From CAYRFE01 sp964423645 [NCBI: uncultured bacterium] (lineage in GTDB: Bacteria > Macinerneyibacteriota > Macinerneyibacteria > Macinerneyibacteriales): a DNA stretch of 64,000 bases. The notes beneath the pieces are model-generated. The model was not told the origin of the DNA and ran no database searches. It saw only the letters and a list, made by a program, of their open reading frames with translations. The position numbers and the translations under genes were made by a program. The stretch covers positions 42,445 to 106,444 of the forward strand of contig CAYRFE010000009.1 in the NCBI GenBank assembly GCA_964423645.1, written 5' to 3'. Shown one piece after another: positions 53,666 to 63,303 of the stretch (positions are counted from its first letter, which is position 1; each line of letters begins with the position of its first letter).

Positions 53666-54529
53666 TTACTTTGCTTCAAGTTTATTGATATCAGCCAAGA
53701 AAATATCAGTCATGCTTTTGTTCAATTCTTCTTTATTACCCGCTGTCATAACTCGCGCACCCTGCTCATGAAGTCGATCAAAAACCGACGCCTCCATATC
53801 AAAACCGATAAAACTCACCAGTACTGTTTGTGTTGATATAGGGAAATCATCGGTAGTTTTATTGTTTTTATTGTTCACAATTGCATCCATAACATCTTCC
53901 GGTTCGGTTCCCGAGGTATTCTCTCCATCAGAGATCACGATAAGACTTTTAAAAATAGTACCCGATTGAACAAGAATTTCCGTACCCTCTTCAAGGGTTC
54001 TACCGATAGCGGTACTACCGTTCGGGTAAAAATTCTGAGGATCATTGGTGATTGCACGTAATTTATGAAATGCATCGGTATTCATTTCAGTCAATTCAAA
54101 TACTGTATCAACCCGATTGCTGAACTTGATTATACCGAGCTTGAGCTTAATTTTTTCTTTCTTCCATGACGTCTCATAGACATTCTGCAAAAATGTCACA
54201 ATATCGGACAACGATTCGGAGGCAACGATATATTTTTCTTTATTCCCGCTGCTTTTAGGATATTCTTTCATAGACCCTGAACAATCGACGGCAATAACGA
54301 TCGAAAGCCCCAAGTCGTCAATTGAGGTCAATCCCGGTTTGAATTCATCATTAAAACGAAGATAATATCCCTCGAATGTCTTCGTCGCTTGCGTCTGAGT
54401 GACACCGGGACGAACGGACGATGAGCTTTTTTTTGATGTTGAAAAAATATTTATCAAAACCACGGTGATAACGATAACTCCTAAAATTACCGGAAACGCA
54501 CACGCGCACCCCTTTTTTTTCTCTTCCAT
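53666..54529 (-). CDS. Membrane-anchored von Willebrand A domain protein
   Basis: A 287-residue protein with one N-terminal membrane helix (about 11-29) and a Ser-rich linker. The vWA domain runs from about residue 74 and keeps the MIDAS metal site: DCSGS (82-86), a conserved Thr, and VISDGENTSGT near 200. It presumably binds a partner through a divalent metal. It follows the ATPase gene by 9 nt and precedes the AAA+/TerB gene by 14 nt, so it is part of this six-gene operon. Genes of this kind occur with TerB-type stress systems (TerY-like). Confidence 0.87.
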   Translation of the reverse strand: MEEKKKGCACAFPVILGVIVITVVLINIFSTSKKSSSSVRPGVTQTQATKTFEGYYLRFNDEFKPGLTSIDDLGLSIVIAVDCSGSMKEYPKSSGNKEKYIVASESLSDIVTFLQNVYETSWKKEKIKLKLGIIKFSNRVDTVFELTEMNTDAFHKLRAITNDPQNFYPNGSTAIGRTLEEGTEILVQSGTIFKSLIVISDGENTSGTEPEDVMDAIVNNKNNKTTDDFPISTQTVLVSFIGFDMEASVFDRLHEQGARVMTAGNKEELNKSMTDIFLADINKLEAK

Positions 54530-54538
54530 GGCATCTCC

Positions 54539-55426
54539 TTATTTATCTTTGATATCCAGACTGTCGATTTTTTCATTAAAATATGACACGATTTCCTGAA
54601 AATCTTTCTTTCCCTGTGCAATTCGTGCAGGTTCACACGGACGGGCAAGATTTTCCGCTATCTCTATAGTTCCCTTGAAGGCAACCCATATCCTGTCACC
54701 TAAAAATACGGCTTCTGGAATATCATGCGTGACAATGATGACGGTATATTCATGCTCAGATTGCATAAAAAGAATTTCGGCCATCAAGTCCTGCATCTCC
54801 CATCTGATCTTCCGGTCAAGTGCCCCGAACGGTTCATCCATAAGGACGATCTTGGCATCCATACACAGTGTTCTTGCAATCGCAACGCGTTGTTGCATTC
54901 CCCCGGAAAGTTCATACGGATATTTGTTTTCCGCTTTTGTAAGGTACATCTTATCAACCCAGTATTTTGCCACTTCACACGCATCTTTACGATTCATATG
55001 TTTTATGTGTATCAGTGGATATGCGATATTATCAAGGACTGAAAGAAACGGGAAGGATGAATACTTCTGAAAAACCATTCCTCGGTCTTGTCCCGGTCCT
55101 TCCACGAGTTTACCGCTCACAAACATCTCTCCTGATGAGGGTTGTAATAATCCGGCGATAAGATTTAAAATCGTTGACTTCCCGCACCCTGAAGGACCAA
55201 TCAGTGACACAATTTCGCTTTTACCGACAATATCATCGATCACAAATGATAACCCCGGTATGACCGTGTGTTCCCCGAAGCGCTTCACGACATTTTTCGC
55301 TTCGAGTACCGGTACGGGACGAATAGACTCAGATGTTCTCTCTTTGCTGATTGTCTGAAAATGAGAATAAATATCAGGTTTTACGTCGGGATGAATATCA
55401 ATGATCGGATTGTTATTCTCTGCCAT
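54539..55426 (-). CDS. ABC transporter ATPase (nitrate/sulfonate/taurine type)
   Basis: A 295-residue ATP-binding subunit: Walker A GPSGCGKST near residue 78, Q-loop QKYSSFPFLSV near 118, signature LSGGMQQRVAIART near 170, Walker B VLMDEPFGALD near 190, and the switch His in IIVTHDIPEAV near 230. It matches the SsuB/TauB/NrtD subfamily. It lies between the permease and vWA genes. Confidence 0.92.
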   Translation of the reverse strand: MAENNNPIIDIHPDVKPDIYSHFQTISKERTSESIRPVPVLEAKNVVKRFGEHTVIPGLSFVIDDIVGKSEIVSLIGPSGCGKSTILNLIAGLLQPSSGEMFVSGKLVEGPGQDRGMVFQKYSSFPFLSVLDNIAYPLIHIKHMNRKDACEVAKYWVDKMYLTKAENKYPYELSGGMQQRVAIARTLCMDAKIVLMDEPFGALDRKIRWEMQDLMAEILFMQSEHEYTVIIVTHDIPEAVFLGDRIWVAFKGTIEIAENLARPCEPARIAQGKKDFQEIVSYFNEKIDSLDIKDK

Positions 55427-55428
55427 AT

Positions 55429-56277
55429 CTATACCTTCTCATGCTTAAACACCGTATTGCCTAAAAGCTTAAACAACCACGAAAACAAAAACGCAAAAAG
55501 AATGATGACAAAAAATATGGCATACATATCTTCTATTTGAAAACGACGTTGACGTGATATAAATAACCACCCTATCCCGTTGACGGTATCGCCACCGCTG
55601 GAATTAACCATCTCGGCAAATATAATATATCCCCATCCGAGTCCGAAAACCGAAGAAAAGTGTTTCCATATTCTTGGTAACGCAATAGGGAAATTGACCA
55701 AAAATATTGATTTCAATTGAGAAAAACCCAATGTGTATGCAGTTTGAAGGTAAATATCATCTACCTCCTCCATTTCTTTTATCACAAGACCAAGTGCGAC
55801 GAAGAACATTCCTAACGTAAGAAAGATTATCTTCTGTTTTTCCTCAATACCAAAGATCGCCTGCGTCAACGGTATCAAAGCTGCGATCGGAATGAATGTC
55901 CCCACCACAAGCATCGGGTAAAAAAACGACTTTATGGCTTTTTGACAACTCATAAAAATACCTAACGGCAATGCGATCATCAATACGATGAGAAAAGAAA
56001 TAAATTCTCTTTTAAAACTTAACCAGGTTGCAAATAAAAGCGATTTCTTCCATTCAAATGCACCTACTTCAGGAGTTCCGCGTATCAATGCAGGAAAAGA
56101 TCGGACAATGTCAACCGGATTGGGTAACACATTTCGCGAGATCGTTCTGTTCTCAGGGCTGGACAGCGGGGATGTCAATAAAAACCATACACCGAACACA
56201 ATCGCAATAAAAAGTAATGTCGCCGCCACCTTTGTGGTCGGCGAAATAGGCTTCCGTATCCATATCACGTTACGCAT
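55429..56277 (-). CDS. ABC transporter permease (SsuC/TauC type)
   Basis: A 282-residue permease with about six membrane helices and the coupling-helix EAA-like segment (TLGFSQLKSIFLVNFPIALPRIW near residue 185). It ends three nucleotides before the ATPase start. Helix 1 (residues 17-37) is followed by a periplasmic loop. It pairs with the ATPase and two binding proteins. Confidence 0.9.
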   Translation of the reverse strand: MRNVIWIRKPISPTTKVAATLLFIAIVFGVWFLLTSPLSSPENRTISRNVLPNPVDIVRSFPALIRGTPEVGAFEWKKSLLFATWLSFKREFISFLIVLMIALPLGIFMSCQKAIKSFFYPMLVVGTFIPIAALIPLTQAIFGIEEKQKIIFLTLGMFFVALGLVIKEMEEVDDIYLQTAYTLGFSQLKSIFLVNFPIALPRIWKHFSSVFGLGWGYIIFAEMVNSSGGDTVNGIGWLFISRQRRFQIEDMYAIFFVIILFAFLFSWLFKLLGNTVFKHEKV

Positions 56278-56288
56278 GATCCTGCCTT

Positions 56289-57944
56289 TTACTCAAATGA
56301 CAAAAACTTGACTTCAACACGTCTGTTTTTGGTTTGGTCATTCGGATCGATCGGTTGATCCCAGCCTTTTCCTTCGGTGAAAATACGCTGTTCATCACAC
56401 TGATACTGTTCAACAAGTATTTTTTTTATGAATTCGGCACGTTTTTTTGAAATCAACTTCGCTTGTGCTGACGCTTCAATGAATATTTGCTGTCCTTGAG
56501 CCTTAAATTCTTCAACTTTCGTTGTATCCAAGTGACCAATCAACTTGACGACAGTTGTACCCAATACATTCATTTGTTCGGCGATCTTTGACAGATGTTT
56601 GCGATTCTGTACAATTTCGTCACGAGGAGAGTTGATATTGAAATCTACTTGCGCCGCATCGAAATGCAGTTGAATATCTTCGGTGAGCACCGTTCTCTTC
56701 GATTCAAGATCGGCAATACTGAAATTACCTTGTTTATTGAATGACGTTTTAACCGTATTTTGCTGTGACGCAAACATTTTCTTACTTTGGAATTTTTTTA
56801 ACGCAGTGATATTGATAACCGCTTCCGCGTCATAACTAGCGGTATCGGGTAAGCTTCCGGCGTTTTTATAATATTCCTGAGCTAAGAAAAATATTTTAAA
56901 CGCACTGATCGGATTCTCAGAATCAAATATCATCATGTTTTCAGGAAAATTAGCAATATGCACATCCTCAAGCATAAGAGATGCTTCGTGGGCACCACCA
57001 GGTAATTTAAATAATTCTGCCATCGCATTGAAGACTTTTTGCTTGTTTTGCTCCAAAAGATCCGCACCTTCCATCATTGATTTTGAAAACGCTTCAATAA
57101 TCTCAGGATGATCCTTTGTAAAATCAAGACGCGCAAGATAACAATCGGATATAAGCTGGTTCGCGTCACGCGAAGTGATCAACAAACGTGACCCTGCGAC
57201 GTACGTTTTTGCGGTCGGATCGGTGATCTCATACAAAAACGGTGACCACGTGACACATGCATCAACTTTTGTGTCATTCAAATACGCATCCTTCGCGGTT
57301 ATGGCATCACTCACATATTGAATCATAACATCGGAGGGGGTAAGATTTGATTGCGCCAAAACCCATAATAAAAAGAAATTTGACGGTGTGTTCCCTGCGA
57401 CCACGATACGTTTCCCCTTGAGATCTTTCGGTGTCTTGATATACTCACGAGCGATAATCCCGTCACCGCCGTAAGACCAATCGAATATTCCGAAAACCTG
57501 CGGGATCACACGTTTATCATTTTTAAATACATCATACAACAACGGCATCGTATCGACTGTTGACCAAATAATCGGATACTTACCCTTCGCATAATTACTT
57601 AAATGCGAATTGGGATCTTCATCACGCACCAACTCTACGACAAATTTACCGTTCTTATAGAAAAGTGATTCTTTATTCGGTTGGATACCGTTGTTCGCTG
57701 CAAATAATGCGGCATATCCGCCCCATGTAACCAACGGGATACGAATAACAGGAATCTTCTCACCGTCAATCGTGACAGTATCAAGAGTATATCCTGAAAA
57801 ACCGGTCACCGACAACTGCTGCGGTTTTGATGCATAGTTGATTGCATCAATTGTTTTTTGTTTCTTAGAATCGGTAAAATATTTATAAAATACAACCGAA
57901 GCGATAATCAATACAAGGATCACAACTCCTATTATCTTTTTCAT
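56289..57944 (-). CDS. Periplasmic binding protein fused to an OmpA-like domain
   Basis: A 551-residue fusion. A membrane anchor (about 4-22) is followed by a family NMT1/SsuA-type solute-binding domain (to about residue 400) that shares the VTWGGYAALFAANNGIQP pattern with the next upstream protein. Residues about 434-551 form an OmpA-type peptidoglycan-binding domain, with GHLD near 476, the SKKRA helix and the terminal NRRVEVKF; the two diaminopimelate-contacting residues (Asp of GHLD, Arg of KKRA) are kept, with an insertion between. It may hold the transporter near the cell wall. The protein is anchored to the inner membrane, so both ends of the periplasm may be linked. Confidence 0.88.
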   Translation of the reverse strand: MKKIIGVVILVLIIASVVFYKYFTDSKKQKTIDAINYASKPQQLSVTGFSGYTLDTVTIDGEKIPVIRIPLVTWGGYAALFAANNGIQPNKESLFYKNGKFVVELVRDEDPNSHLSNYAKGKYPIIWSTVDTMPLLYDVFKNDKRVIPQVFGIFDWSYGGDGIIAREYIKTPKDLKGKRIVVAGNTPSNFFLLWVLAQSNLTPSDVMIQYVSDAITAKDAYLNDTKVDACVTWSPFLYEITDPTAKTYVAGSRLLITSRDANQLISDCYLARLDFTKDHPEIIEAFSKSMMEGADLLEQNKQKVFNAMAELFKLPGGAHEASLMLEDVHIANFPENMMIFDSENPISAFKIFFLAQEYYKNAGSLPDTASYDAEAVINITALKKFQSKKMFASQQNTVKTSFNKQGNFSIADLESKRTVLTEDIQLHFDAAQVDFNINSPRDEIVQNRKHLSKIAEQMNVLGTTVVKLIGHLDTTKVEEFKAQGQQIFIEASAQAKLISKKRAEFIKKILVEQYQCDEQRIFTEGKGWDQPIDPNDQTKNRRVEVKFLSFE

Positions 57945-57954
57945 ACCTGTCTCC

Positions 57955-59013
57955 CTACTTTGAAAGATTCTTTAACATGAATTCCGGCGACACGACTGAA
58001 TCAGGAGACACATTGAAGTCTTGCGGTAATTCACTGCCGTTCTTTTTATACAATTCCGTTGACAAGTTGAATATTGAATAGGCCGAAAATGCCGCAGTTT
58101 TATCAAAAAATTGTTTATTTTCCTCACGCCCGGCAATAACGACATCTCCGAACATGAGCATAACTTCTTCAGCACCACCCTTGATACCGAAAAATGCTGC
58201 TATTTGCCCGGCGACCTTTTGTTGATCTTTCATGAAAATATCATACCCCTCAAGCATTGCTTTTGTAAATGCTTCCAACACTTCCGGATGCTCTTTCACA
58301 AAATCTTCGCGCACGAGATACACATCTGCGATGATACCGTGCGAAGGATTACCTTTTGCGGTGGTTGTCAAAAGGGTTGAACCTTTTACATATGACGGTT
58401 TTTTCGGATCGGTTATATCATACACGAACGGTGACCATGTCACACACACCGAAATCGATGAATCATTGACGAAAGCGTCTTTTGCCGCAATCGCATCTGC
58501 AGTGAAGACCATTTTTACGTCATTTTGTGTAAGTCCTTCGGTATTCAAATACCAAAGAATAAAATAATGTGACGGTGTATACTGCGCAACAGAAATTTTC
58601 TTACCCTTCATGTCTTTCGGTGATTTTATATTTCCTCGTACAATGATCCCGTCGCCGCCTGATGAAAAATCAAACGCACCGATCACATGAGGAATGGTAC
58701 GAGTATCTTTGCTGAGTGAATTATATTGCAACGGAAGCATGTCCATTGTTGACCAAATCATATTGTAGTTGCCGCTCGCAAGACCGGGGAGATGATTTCC
58801 CACATTTTCTTCCTGAACGAGTTTGACTTTAAATTTACCGTATTTGTAAAAAAGAGAATCCTCGGTCGGCTCGGTCCCGTTGTTGGCTGCGAATAATGCA
58901 GCATAACCACCCCATGTTACCAAAGGAATTGTGATAACAATATCCTCTTTCTTTTTTGCACAACCGGATAAAAAAATACCCAAAGCCACCAACACTCCAA
59001 TAATGATTTTCAT
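57955..59013 (-). CDS. ABC transporter solute-binding lipoprotein
   Basis: The product has 352 residues from the ATG at 59013, preceded by GAGGAGG (the frame is open from a TTG two codons earlier). The signal peptide ends in lipobox FLSGC. The NMT1/SsuA-type binding fold follows. It is clearly paralogous to the N-terminal domain of the OmpA fusion: both share TIPLVTWGGYAALFAANNG-type segments, DGIIxRxxIKxPKDxKGK and VCVTWSPF. First gene of the six-gene operon, so it arose by tandem duplication. Confidence 0.9.
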   Translation of the reverse strand: MKIIIGVLVALGIFLSGCAKKKEDIVITIPLVTWGGYAALFAANNGTEPTEDSLFYKYGKFKVKLVQEENVGNHLPGLASGNYNMIWSTMDMLPLQYNSLSKDTRTIPHVIGAFDFSSGGDGIIVRGNIKSPKDMKGKKISVAQYTPSHYFILWYLNTEGLTQNDVKMVFTADAIAAKDAFVNDSSISVCVTWSPFVYDITDPKKPSYVKGSTLLTTTAKGNPSHGIIADVYLVREDFVKEHPEVLEAFTKAMLEGYDIFMKDQQKVAGQIAAFFGIKGGAEEVMLMFGDVVIAGREENKQFFDKTAAFSAYSIFNLSTELYKKNGSELPQDFNVSPDSVVSPEFMLKNLSK

Positions 59014-59060
59014 ACCCAATCCTCCTCTTTTATTGTTACGTATCTATTGCCATTTCCCGT

Positions 59061-59088
59061 AGTATACAACGTATTCGTTTTTTGTCAA
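59061..59088 (-). promoter_or_regulatory. Promoter of the ABC/vWA/AAA operon
   Basis: Minus strand TTGACA (perfect), 16-bp spacer, TATACT, about 48 nt before the first gene's ATG. All six genes downstream lie within 3-15 nt of each other, so one transcript is likely. Confidence 0.7.
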
Positions 59089-59099
59089 GAATAATGGGC

Positions 59100-59319
59100 A
59101 CACAAAACCATTGAAAATATATGCAGAGAGCATTGAACGGCATTTACTTCAGCAAAAAAGTGCGTTCTCACCCTCTCAACAGCCTTCAAATACAAATTCA
59201 CCGTTACAAAATCGATCGTTTCGCATACTCTCTTTCCGACAATAACGTCTCCGGGAAGATCAGCATACGCGGCAGAAACGCTTGATCTCGATCATGAGCT
59301 TACCGGAGTTATCTGCATT
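59100..59319. other. Short gap without a gene
   Basis: No gene, terminator or repeat that I can support between the operon promoter and the methyltransferase stop. Confidence 0.4.
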
Positions 59320-60342
59320 TTATGTTTTTTTCTGCGCTTTTCGTAATATCGCCATCACTTCATGCCGATTGTGAAACAACTGTCTCACGGCGATGCAATC
59401 GTACTCTTTTGAAAGGGTTTTCAATGCGGCATGTATCACCGGCACAGGGTTTTCATGAGGCAATTTCAGTGTCATGACCGCCCACGCACCAGATCGTAAC
59501 GATGCTGCAGCAGCATTCATTATTTTTGTGGAAAAAAAAGGTTCCATTCGCATATCATTTACGACACAATCCGCGTCATGAATATCCAATAAAGCCACGT
59601 CAGCAGTCATTTTCATGTGTGTGACGCCGCTATCATTCGCAACTCGTTCATCAAGATCCGCAGGATCAATCGCCACGACCTTCATGCCCAAGCGTCGTAA
59701 TACGGCTGTCCACCCTCCCGGTGCCGCCCCCAGATCGATTGCGGTCCCCTTCGCAGGCAACTGCAATGCAAATAATGCCATCGCTTCCTGTAATTTGAAT
59801 TCCGCTCGCGATATCGTGTCATCCCCGATCTTATAATGTCTCATCCCGCCTGCCCACGGATTACCATTTTCGCGAATGGTCGATAACCCGATATAGGCAT
59901 GCGCTTCATGCAGAACAACCGATAAAACAGGTGTTTGAGCGTGGACCGTATCACTTTCACGAATACATACATCCGAAATCGCTTCAAAAATATCTTTGTA
60001 CGTATACGGTACAATGTGAGCGCCGACTGTACGAAACTGAAAAATCGGATGCGCAGCATTCCCAGACAATATTTCACGAATAACGGCGATAATCTCTTCA
60101 AGATCATAGGCATATTCAATTTCTTGAGTGACCGGACACAGATGACGAATAAAATACGGATTCGCTCCCCAAATTCGAGAAGTACACGCTGAGAAAGGTA
60201 ACGCGCTTTCCAGAAGAACTGTATGCGTGTCTACCCAAAACACTTCTTTAACGGTCGTTTTCCCCTTCAGTTCTGCCATAGCATCCTGAGTATATACCGG
60301 TGACAATGTCGCGATCAGCCGTGTCGGCTGTGAGGTTGTCAT
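59320..60342 (-). CDS. RlmM-like 2'-O-ribose methyltransferase (FtsJ domain)
   Basis: A 340-residue protein with a diverged N-terminal region and an RrmJ/FtsJ-type methyltransferase. The SAM motif AIDLGAAPGGWT lies near residue 203, and the K-D-K-E tetrad can be placed at ISRAEFKLQEA (near 180), VVNDMRME (near 262), VMTLKLPHEN (near 290) and NRHEVMAIL (near 328). It resembles RlmM, which methylates a ribose in 23S rRNA, but the exact target is not certain. Its ATG overlaps the nadC stop by 4 nt. Confidence 0.82.
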   Translation of the reverse strand: MTTSQPTRLIATLSPVYTQDAMAELKGKTTVKEVFWVDTHTVLLESALPFSACTSRIWGANPYFIRHLCPVTQEIEYAYDLEEIIAVIREILSGNAAHPIFQFRTVGAHIVPYTYKDIFEAISDVCIRESDTVHAQTPVLSVVLHEAHAYIGLSTIRENGNPWAGGMRHYKIGDDTISRAEFKLQEAMALFALQLPAKGTAIDLGAAPGGWTAVLRRLGMKVVAIDPADLDERVANDSGVTHMKMTADVALLDIHDADCVVNDMRMEPFFSTKIMNAAAASLRSGAWAVMTLKLPHENPVPVIHAALKTLSKEYDCIAVRQLFHNRHEVMAILRKAQKKT

Positions 60343-61187
60343 AATGCAATTTCCATACTGATGTCAACTGCACGCACTGAATGTGTCAGTGCGCCGCATG
60401 ATATAAAATCTATGTCAAGTAGCCCCAATGACGGCAATCGTTCAAGTGTTATCCCGCCGGATACTTCGATTTTTACGTCACTATTGATGGCCCGAATTTG
60501 TCTGCTGGCCTCGCGTATCTCATTATTATCCATATTGTCCAACATTATCACATCACACCCTTCAGCGGCTGCTATAGCCGCTTCATCACACGTTTCCACT
60601 TCCACCTCAACACGATACCCCCGTGTCGTTTGTTTAATTTTTTCCATCGCCGCGACAAGTGACCCGGCAGCGTTCTTATGATTGTCTTTTATCATGACCA
60701 TGTCATACAATCCCATGCGATGATTGTGCCCGCCACCGACAAGCACGGCATATTTATCAAGATGGCGATACCCGGGTATTGTTTTTCGCGTATCCAAAAC
60801 GGCAATTCTCTTATTGTTAACCGCATTCACATACGTTTTTGTTTGCGTTGCCACACCTGACATTCGTTGTAAAAAATTTAACACGATACGCTCCCCCTTG
60901 AGAATACTGCTCGTCTTCCCTTTCACCTCTGCGAGTATCGTATAGTCGGTGCACAACTCACCGTCATCATGATGGACCGTTATGGTCAATGATTCGTCTA
61001 TATCATGATAGACATACCGCAACAGATCTATCCCGCACACGACTATCATCTCTTTACACAGTATCTGAGCGGTCGTGGTATGATCTTTGAAGATCGCATC
61101 TGTGGTAATATCGGTCTTATCCGGACCCAGATCTTCGATAATTGCCATATTGATCAAGTCTCGAACCATATCGTATGAAAGTGCCAT
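60339..61187 (-). CDS. nadC: Nicotinate-nucleotide pyrophosphorylase (carboxylating)
   Basis: A quinolinate phosphoribosyltransferase of about 282 residues, joining quinolinate and PRPP in NAD synthesis. Motifs: ALxEDLGPDKTDITTDAI near the start, LNFLQRMSGVATQT near 105, DTRKTIPGYRHLDKYAV near 135, GGGHNHRMGLYDMVMIKDNH near 160, and the final VSGGI. I choose the ATG at 61187, just after the uvrB stop, with a GAGG site; the frame to 61292 overlaps uvrB. Confidence 0.95.
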   Translation of the reverse strand: MALSYDMVRDLINMAIIEDLGPDKTDITTDAIFKDHTTTAQILCKEMIVVCGIDLLRYVYHDIDESLTITVHHDDGELCTDYTILAEVKGKTSSILKGERIVLNFLQRMSGVATQTKTYVNAVNNKRIAVLDTRKTIPGYRHLDKYAVLVGGGHNHRMGLYDMVMIKDNHKNAAGSLVAAMEKIKQTTRGYRVEVEVETCDEAAIAAAEGCDVIMLDNMDNNEIREASRQIRAINSDVKIEVSGGITLERLPSLGLLDIDFISCGALTHSVRAVDISMEIAL

Positions 61188-61203
61188 CACGTGCCTCGCT
61201 TTC

Positions 61204-63195
61204 TTATAGATCGTTCTCAATGTCCCATCGTTTACGCAGATCAAAAATGAGATCGCGAATCTTCGCGGCATCCTCAAATAACAACTGCTCACTTTTTTCT
61301 TTCATTTGATCCATAAGTTTTTCTATCATTACGGGAATCTCGTTTCGATCGACCTTTTTGACATCAAATTCGGGCACACCTTTTCGTGCAGTCTTTTTCT
61401 CTTGGAGTAAGGTCGTGAATTGAATGTCTTTTTTGATCGTCTGAGGAGTAATATTATGTGCGTGATTAAACGCCTCCTGCACCACTCGTCGGCGAGTAGT
61501 TGTGTCGATGGCCATCTTCATACTGTCGGTCATATGATCCGCGTACAAAATGACACGTCCGTTCACATTACGTGCCGCTCGTCCCATTATCTGAACAAGC
61601 GATCGTGCAGATCGTAAAAAGCCTTCTTTATCTGCATCGAAAATAGCAACAAGTGATACTTCAGGCAGATCGATCCCTTCCCGTAGTAAATTGATGCCGA
61701 CCAAAATATCGTTGATCCCCAAGCGAAGATTATTCAGTGTGGCGATACGATCAAAGGTCTCAACCTCGGAATGCAGGTATTCTGCCTTCATTCCGTGCTG
61801 TTTTAAAAAATCGGTAAGGTCCTCTGACATTCGTTTGGTCAATGTCGTGATCAATACTTTTTCACCGCGAGCGATAACCGCTTTCGCTTCTTCCATGATG
61901 TCATAGACTTGACCGGCTGTGGGTTTCACTTCAACAACAGGGTCCAAAAGACCTGTCGGCCTGATGATCTGTTCTACAACCGCGGTGCTTACCCCCATTT
62001 CATAATCAGCGGGTGTCGCCGATACATACAACACTTTATCGGTAAGTGCATCGAATTCGTCATAATATAAGGGTCGATTATCAAGAGCTGACGGCAATCG
62101 AAATCCGAATGAGACCAGTTTCTCTTTGCGCGAACGGTCTCCGTTATACATGCCGCGTATCTGAGGTACCGACATATGGCTTTCATCGATGATCAGCAAA
62201 AAGTCTTTCGGGAAATAATGCAACAACACATACGGCGTTTCGCCCTGCGAACGCCCCGTAAGGTAGCGCGAATAATTCTCAATGCCGTTACAATATCCAA
62301 CCGCAGAAAGCATTTGAAGATCATATCGTGTGCGCATGTCAATTCGTTGTGCCTCGACAAGTTTTTGTTCATCAGAGAAATAAGCGACCTGCTGTACCAA
62401 TTCTTCTTCTATCAGAGCAATGGACCGTTTTAAATTATCCTCTGAGGTCACAAAATATTTAGCCGGGTAAATGGTTATTCGTTCACATGATTTGACGGCT
62501 GTACCGGTCAAGTGCTCAAAAAAATAAATACTTTCGATCTCATCACCCCAGAGTGCAATTCGAATCGGATTATTCTCATACGGAGGGAACACATCAATGA
62601 TATCACCTTTTGACCGCACGGTAGATTTCGCAAAATCAATATCATTGCGTTCATAGAAAATATGAATGAGTTGTCGCAGAATATCCATTTTGTCGATTCG
62701 CTGCCCTTTGTTGAAGGACACCGCGCCGGCCTCGTAATCTTTAGGTGATCCAATACCGTAAATAGCTGATACACTTGCGACGACAATGACATCTTTACGC
62801 GTGAGCAACGACGTGATCGTCTCAAGGCGCATACGGTCGATATCAACATTGATCGATGCATCTTTCTCAATATACGTGTCGGTCTGAGGAATATATGCCT
62901 CAGGTTGGTAATAATCATAATAACTGATATAATAACACACTTTATTCTCCGGGAAAAATCCGCATAACTCGGTATAGATCTGACCGGCCAATGTTTTATT
63001 GTGCGTCATAATAAGGGTCGGTTGATTTATTGCCTCGATGACCTTCGAAAATGTATACGTCTTTCCTGAACCGGTGACACCGAGCAAGACTTGTCGCTTC
63101 ATATCGTTTTTTTGATAATTTTGTGTGATAGCATTAATTGCTTCACCCTGATCACCCATAGGGCGAAACGGTGATACCATGGTAAACTTTGTCAT
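61204..63195 (-). CDS. uvrB: Excinuclease ABC subunit B
   Basis: A 663-residue UvrB, the damage-verifying helicase of nucleotide excision repair. Walker A is GVTGSGKTYT near residue 40, the beta-hairpin is YYDYYQPEAY near 90, the DEAD-like motif is IDESHMSVPQI near 335, and helicase motif VI is QIMGRAARNV near 545. The C-terminal UVR domain is present. The ATG at 63195 is chosen; the -10 box TATACT ends only 6 nt upstream, and there is no ribosome site. Confidence 0.96.
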   Translation of the reverse strand: MTKFTMVSPFRPMGDQGEAINAITQNYQKNDMKRQVLLGVTGSGKTYTFSKVIEAINQPTLIMTHNKTLAGQIYTELCGFFPENKVCYYISYYDYYQPEAYIPQTDTYIEKDASINVDIDRMRLETITSLLTRKDVIVVASVSAIYGIGSPKDYEAGAVSFNKGQRIDKMDILRQLIHIFYERNDIDFAKSTVRSKGDIIDVFPPYENNPIRIALWGDEIESIYFFEHLTGTAVKSCERITIYPAKYFVTSEDNLKRSIALIEEELVQQVAYFSDEQKLVEAQRIDMRTRYDLQMLSAVGYCNGIENYSRYLTGRSQGETPYVLLHYFPKDFLLIIDESHMSVPQIRGMYNGDRSRKEKLVSFGFRLPSALDNRPLYYDEFDALTDKVLYVSATPADYEMGVSTAVVEQIIRPTGLLDPVVEVKPTAGQVYDIMEEAKAVIARGEKVLITTLTKRMSEDLTDFLKQHGMKAEYLHSEVETFDRIATLNNLRLGINDILVGINLLREGIDLPEVSLVAIFDADKEGFLRSARSLVQIMGRAARNVNGRVILYADHMTDSMKMAIDTTTRRRVVQEAFNHAHNITPQTIKKDIQFTTLLQEKKTARKGVPEFDVKKVDRNEIPVMIEKLMDQMKEKSEQLLFEDAAKIRDLIFDLRKRWDIENDL

Positions 63196-63201
63196 AAAAG
63201 G

Positions 63202-63230
63202 AGTATAGCGCATGAATACGTGTTCGTGAA
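63202..63230 (-). promoter_or_regulatory. Promoter abutting uvrB (leaderless)
   Basis: Minus strand TTCACG, 17-bp spacer, TATACT, then CCTTTT and the ATG. The -35 is weak. Transcription start is predicted on or next to the ATG. Confidence 0.45.
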
Positions 63231-63303
63231 GTACGACATTGCATAATTATCTTTTTTCATTGGCAGTGATCATGTAGTTTGCGCTCTATAGGCGTTATGA
63301 TTT

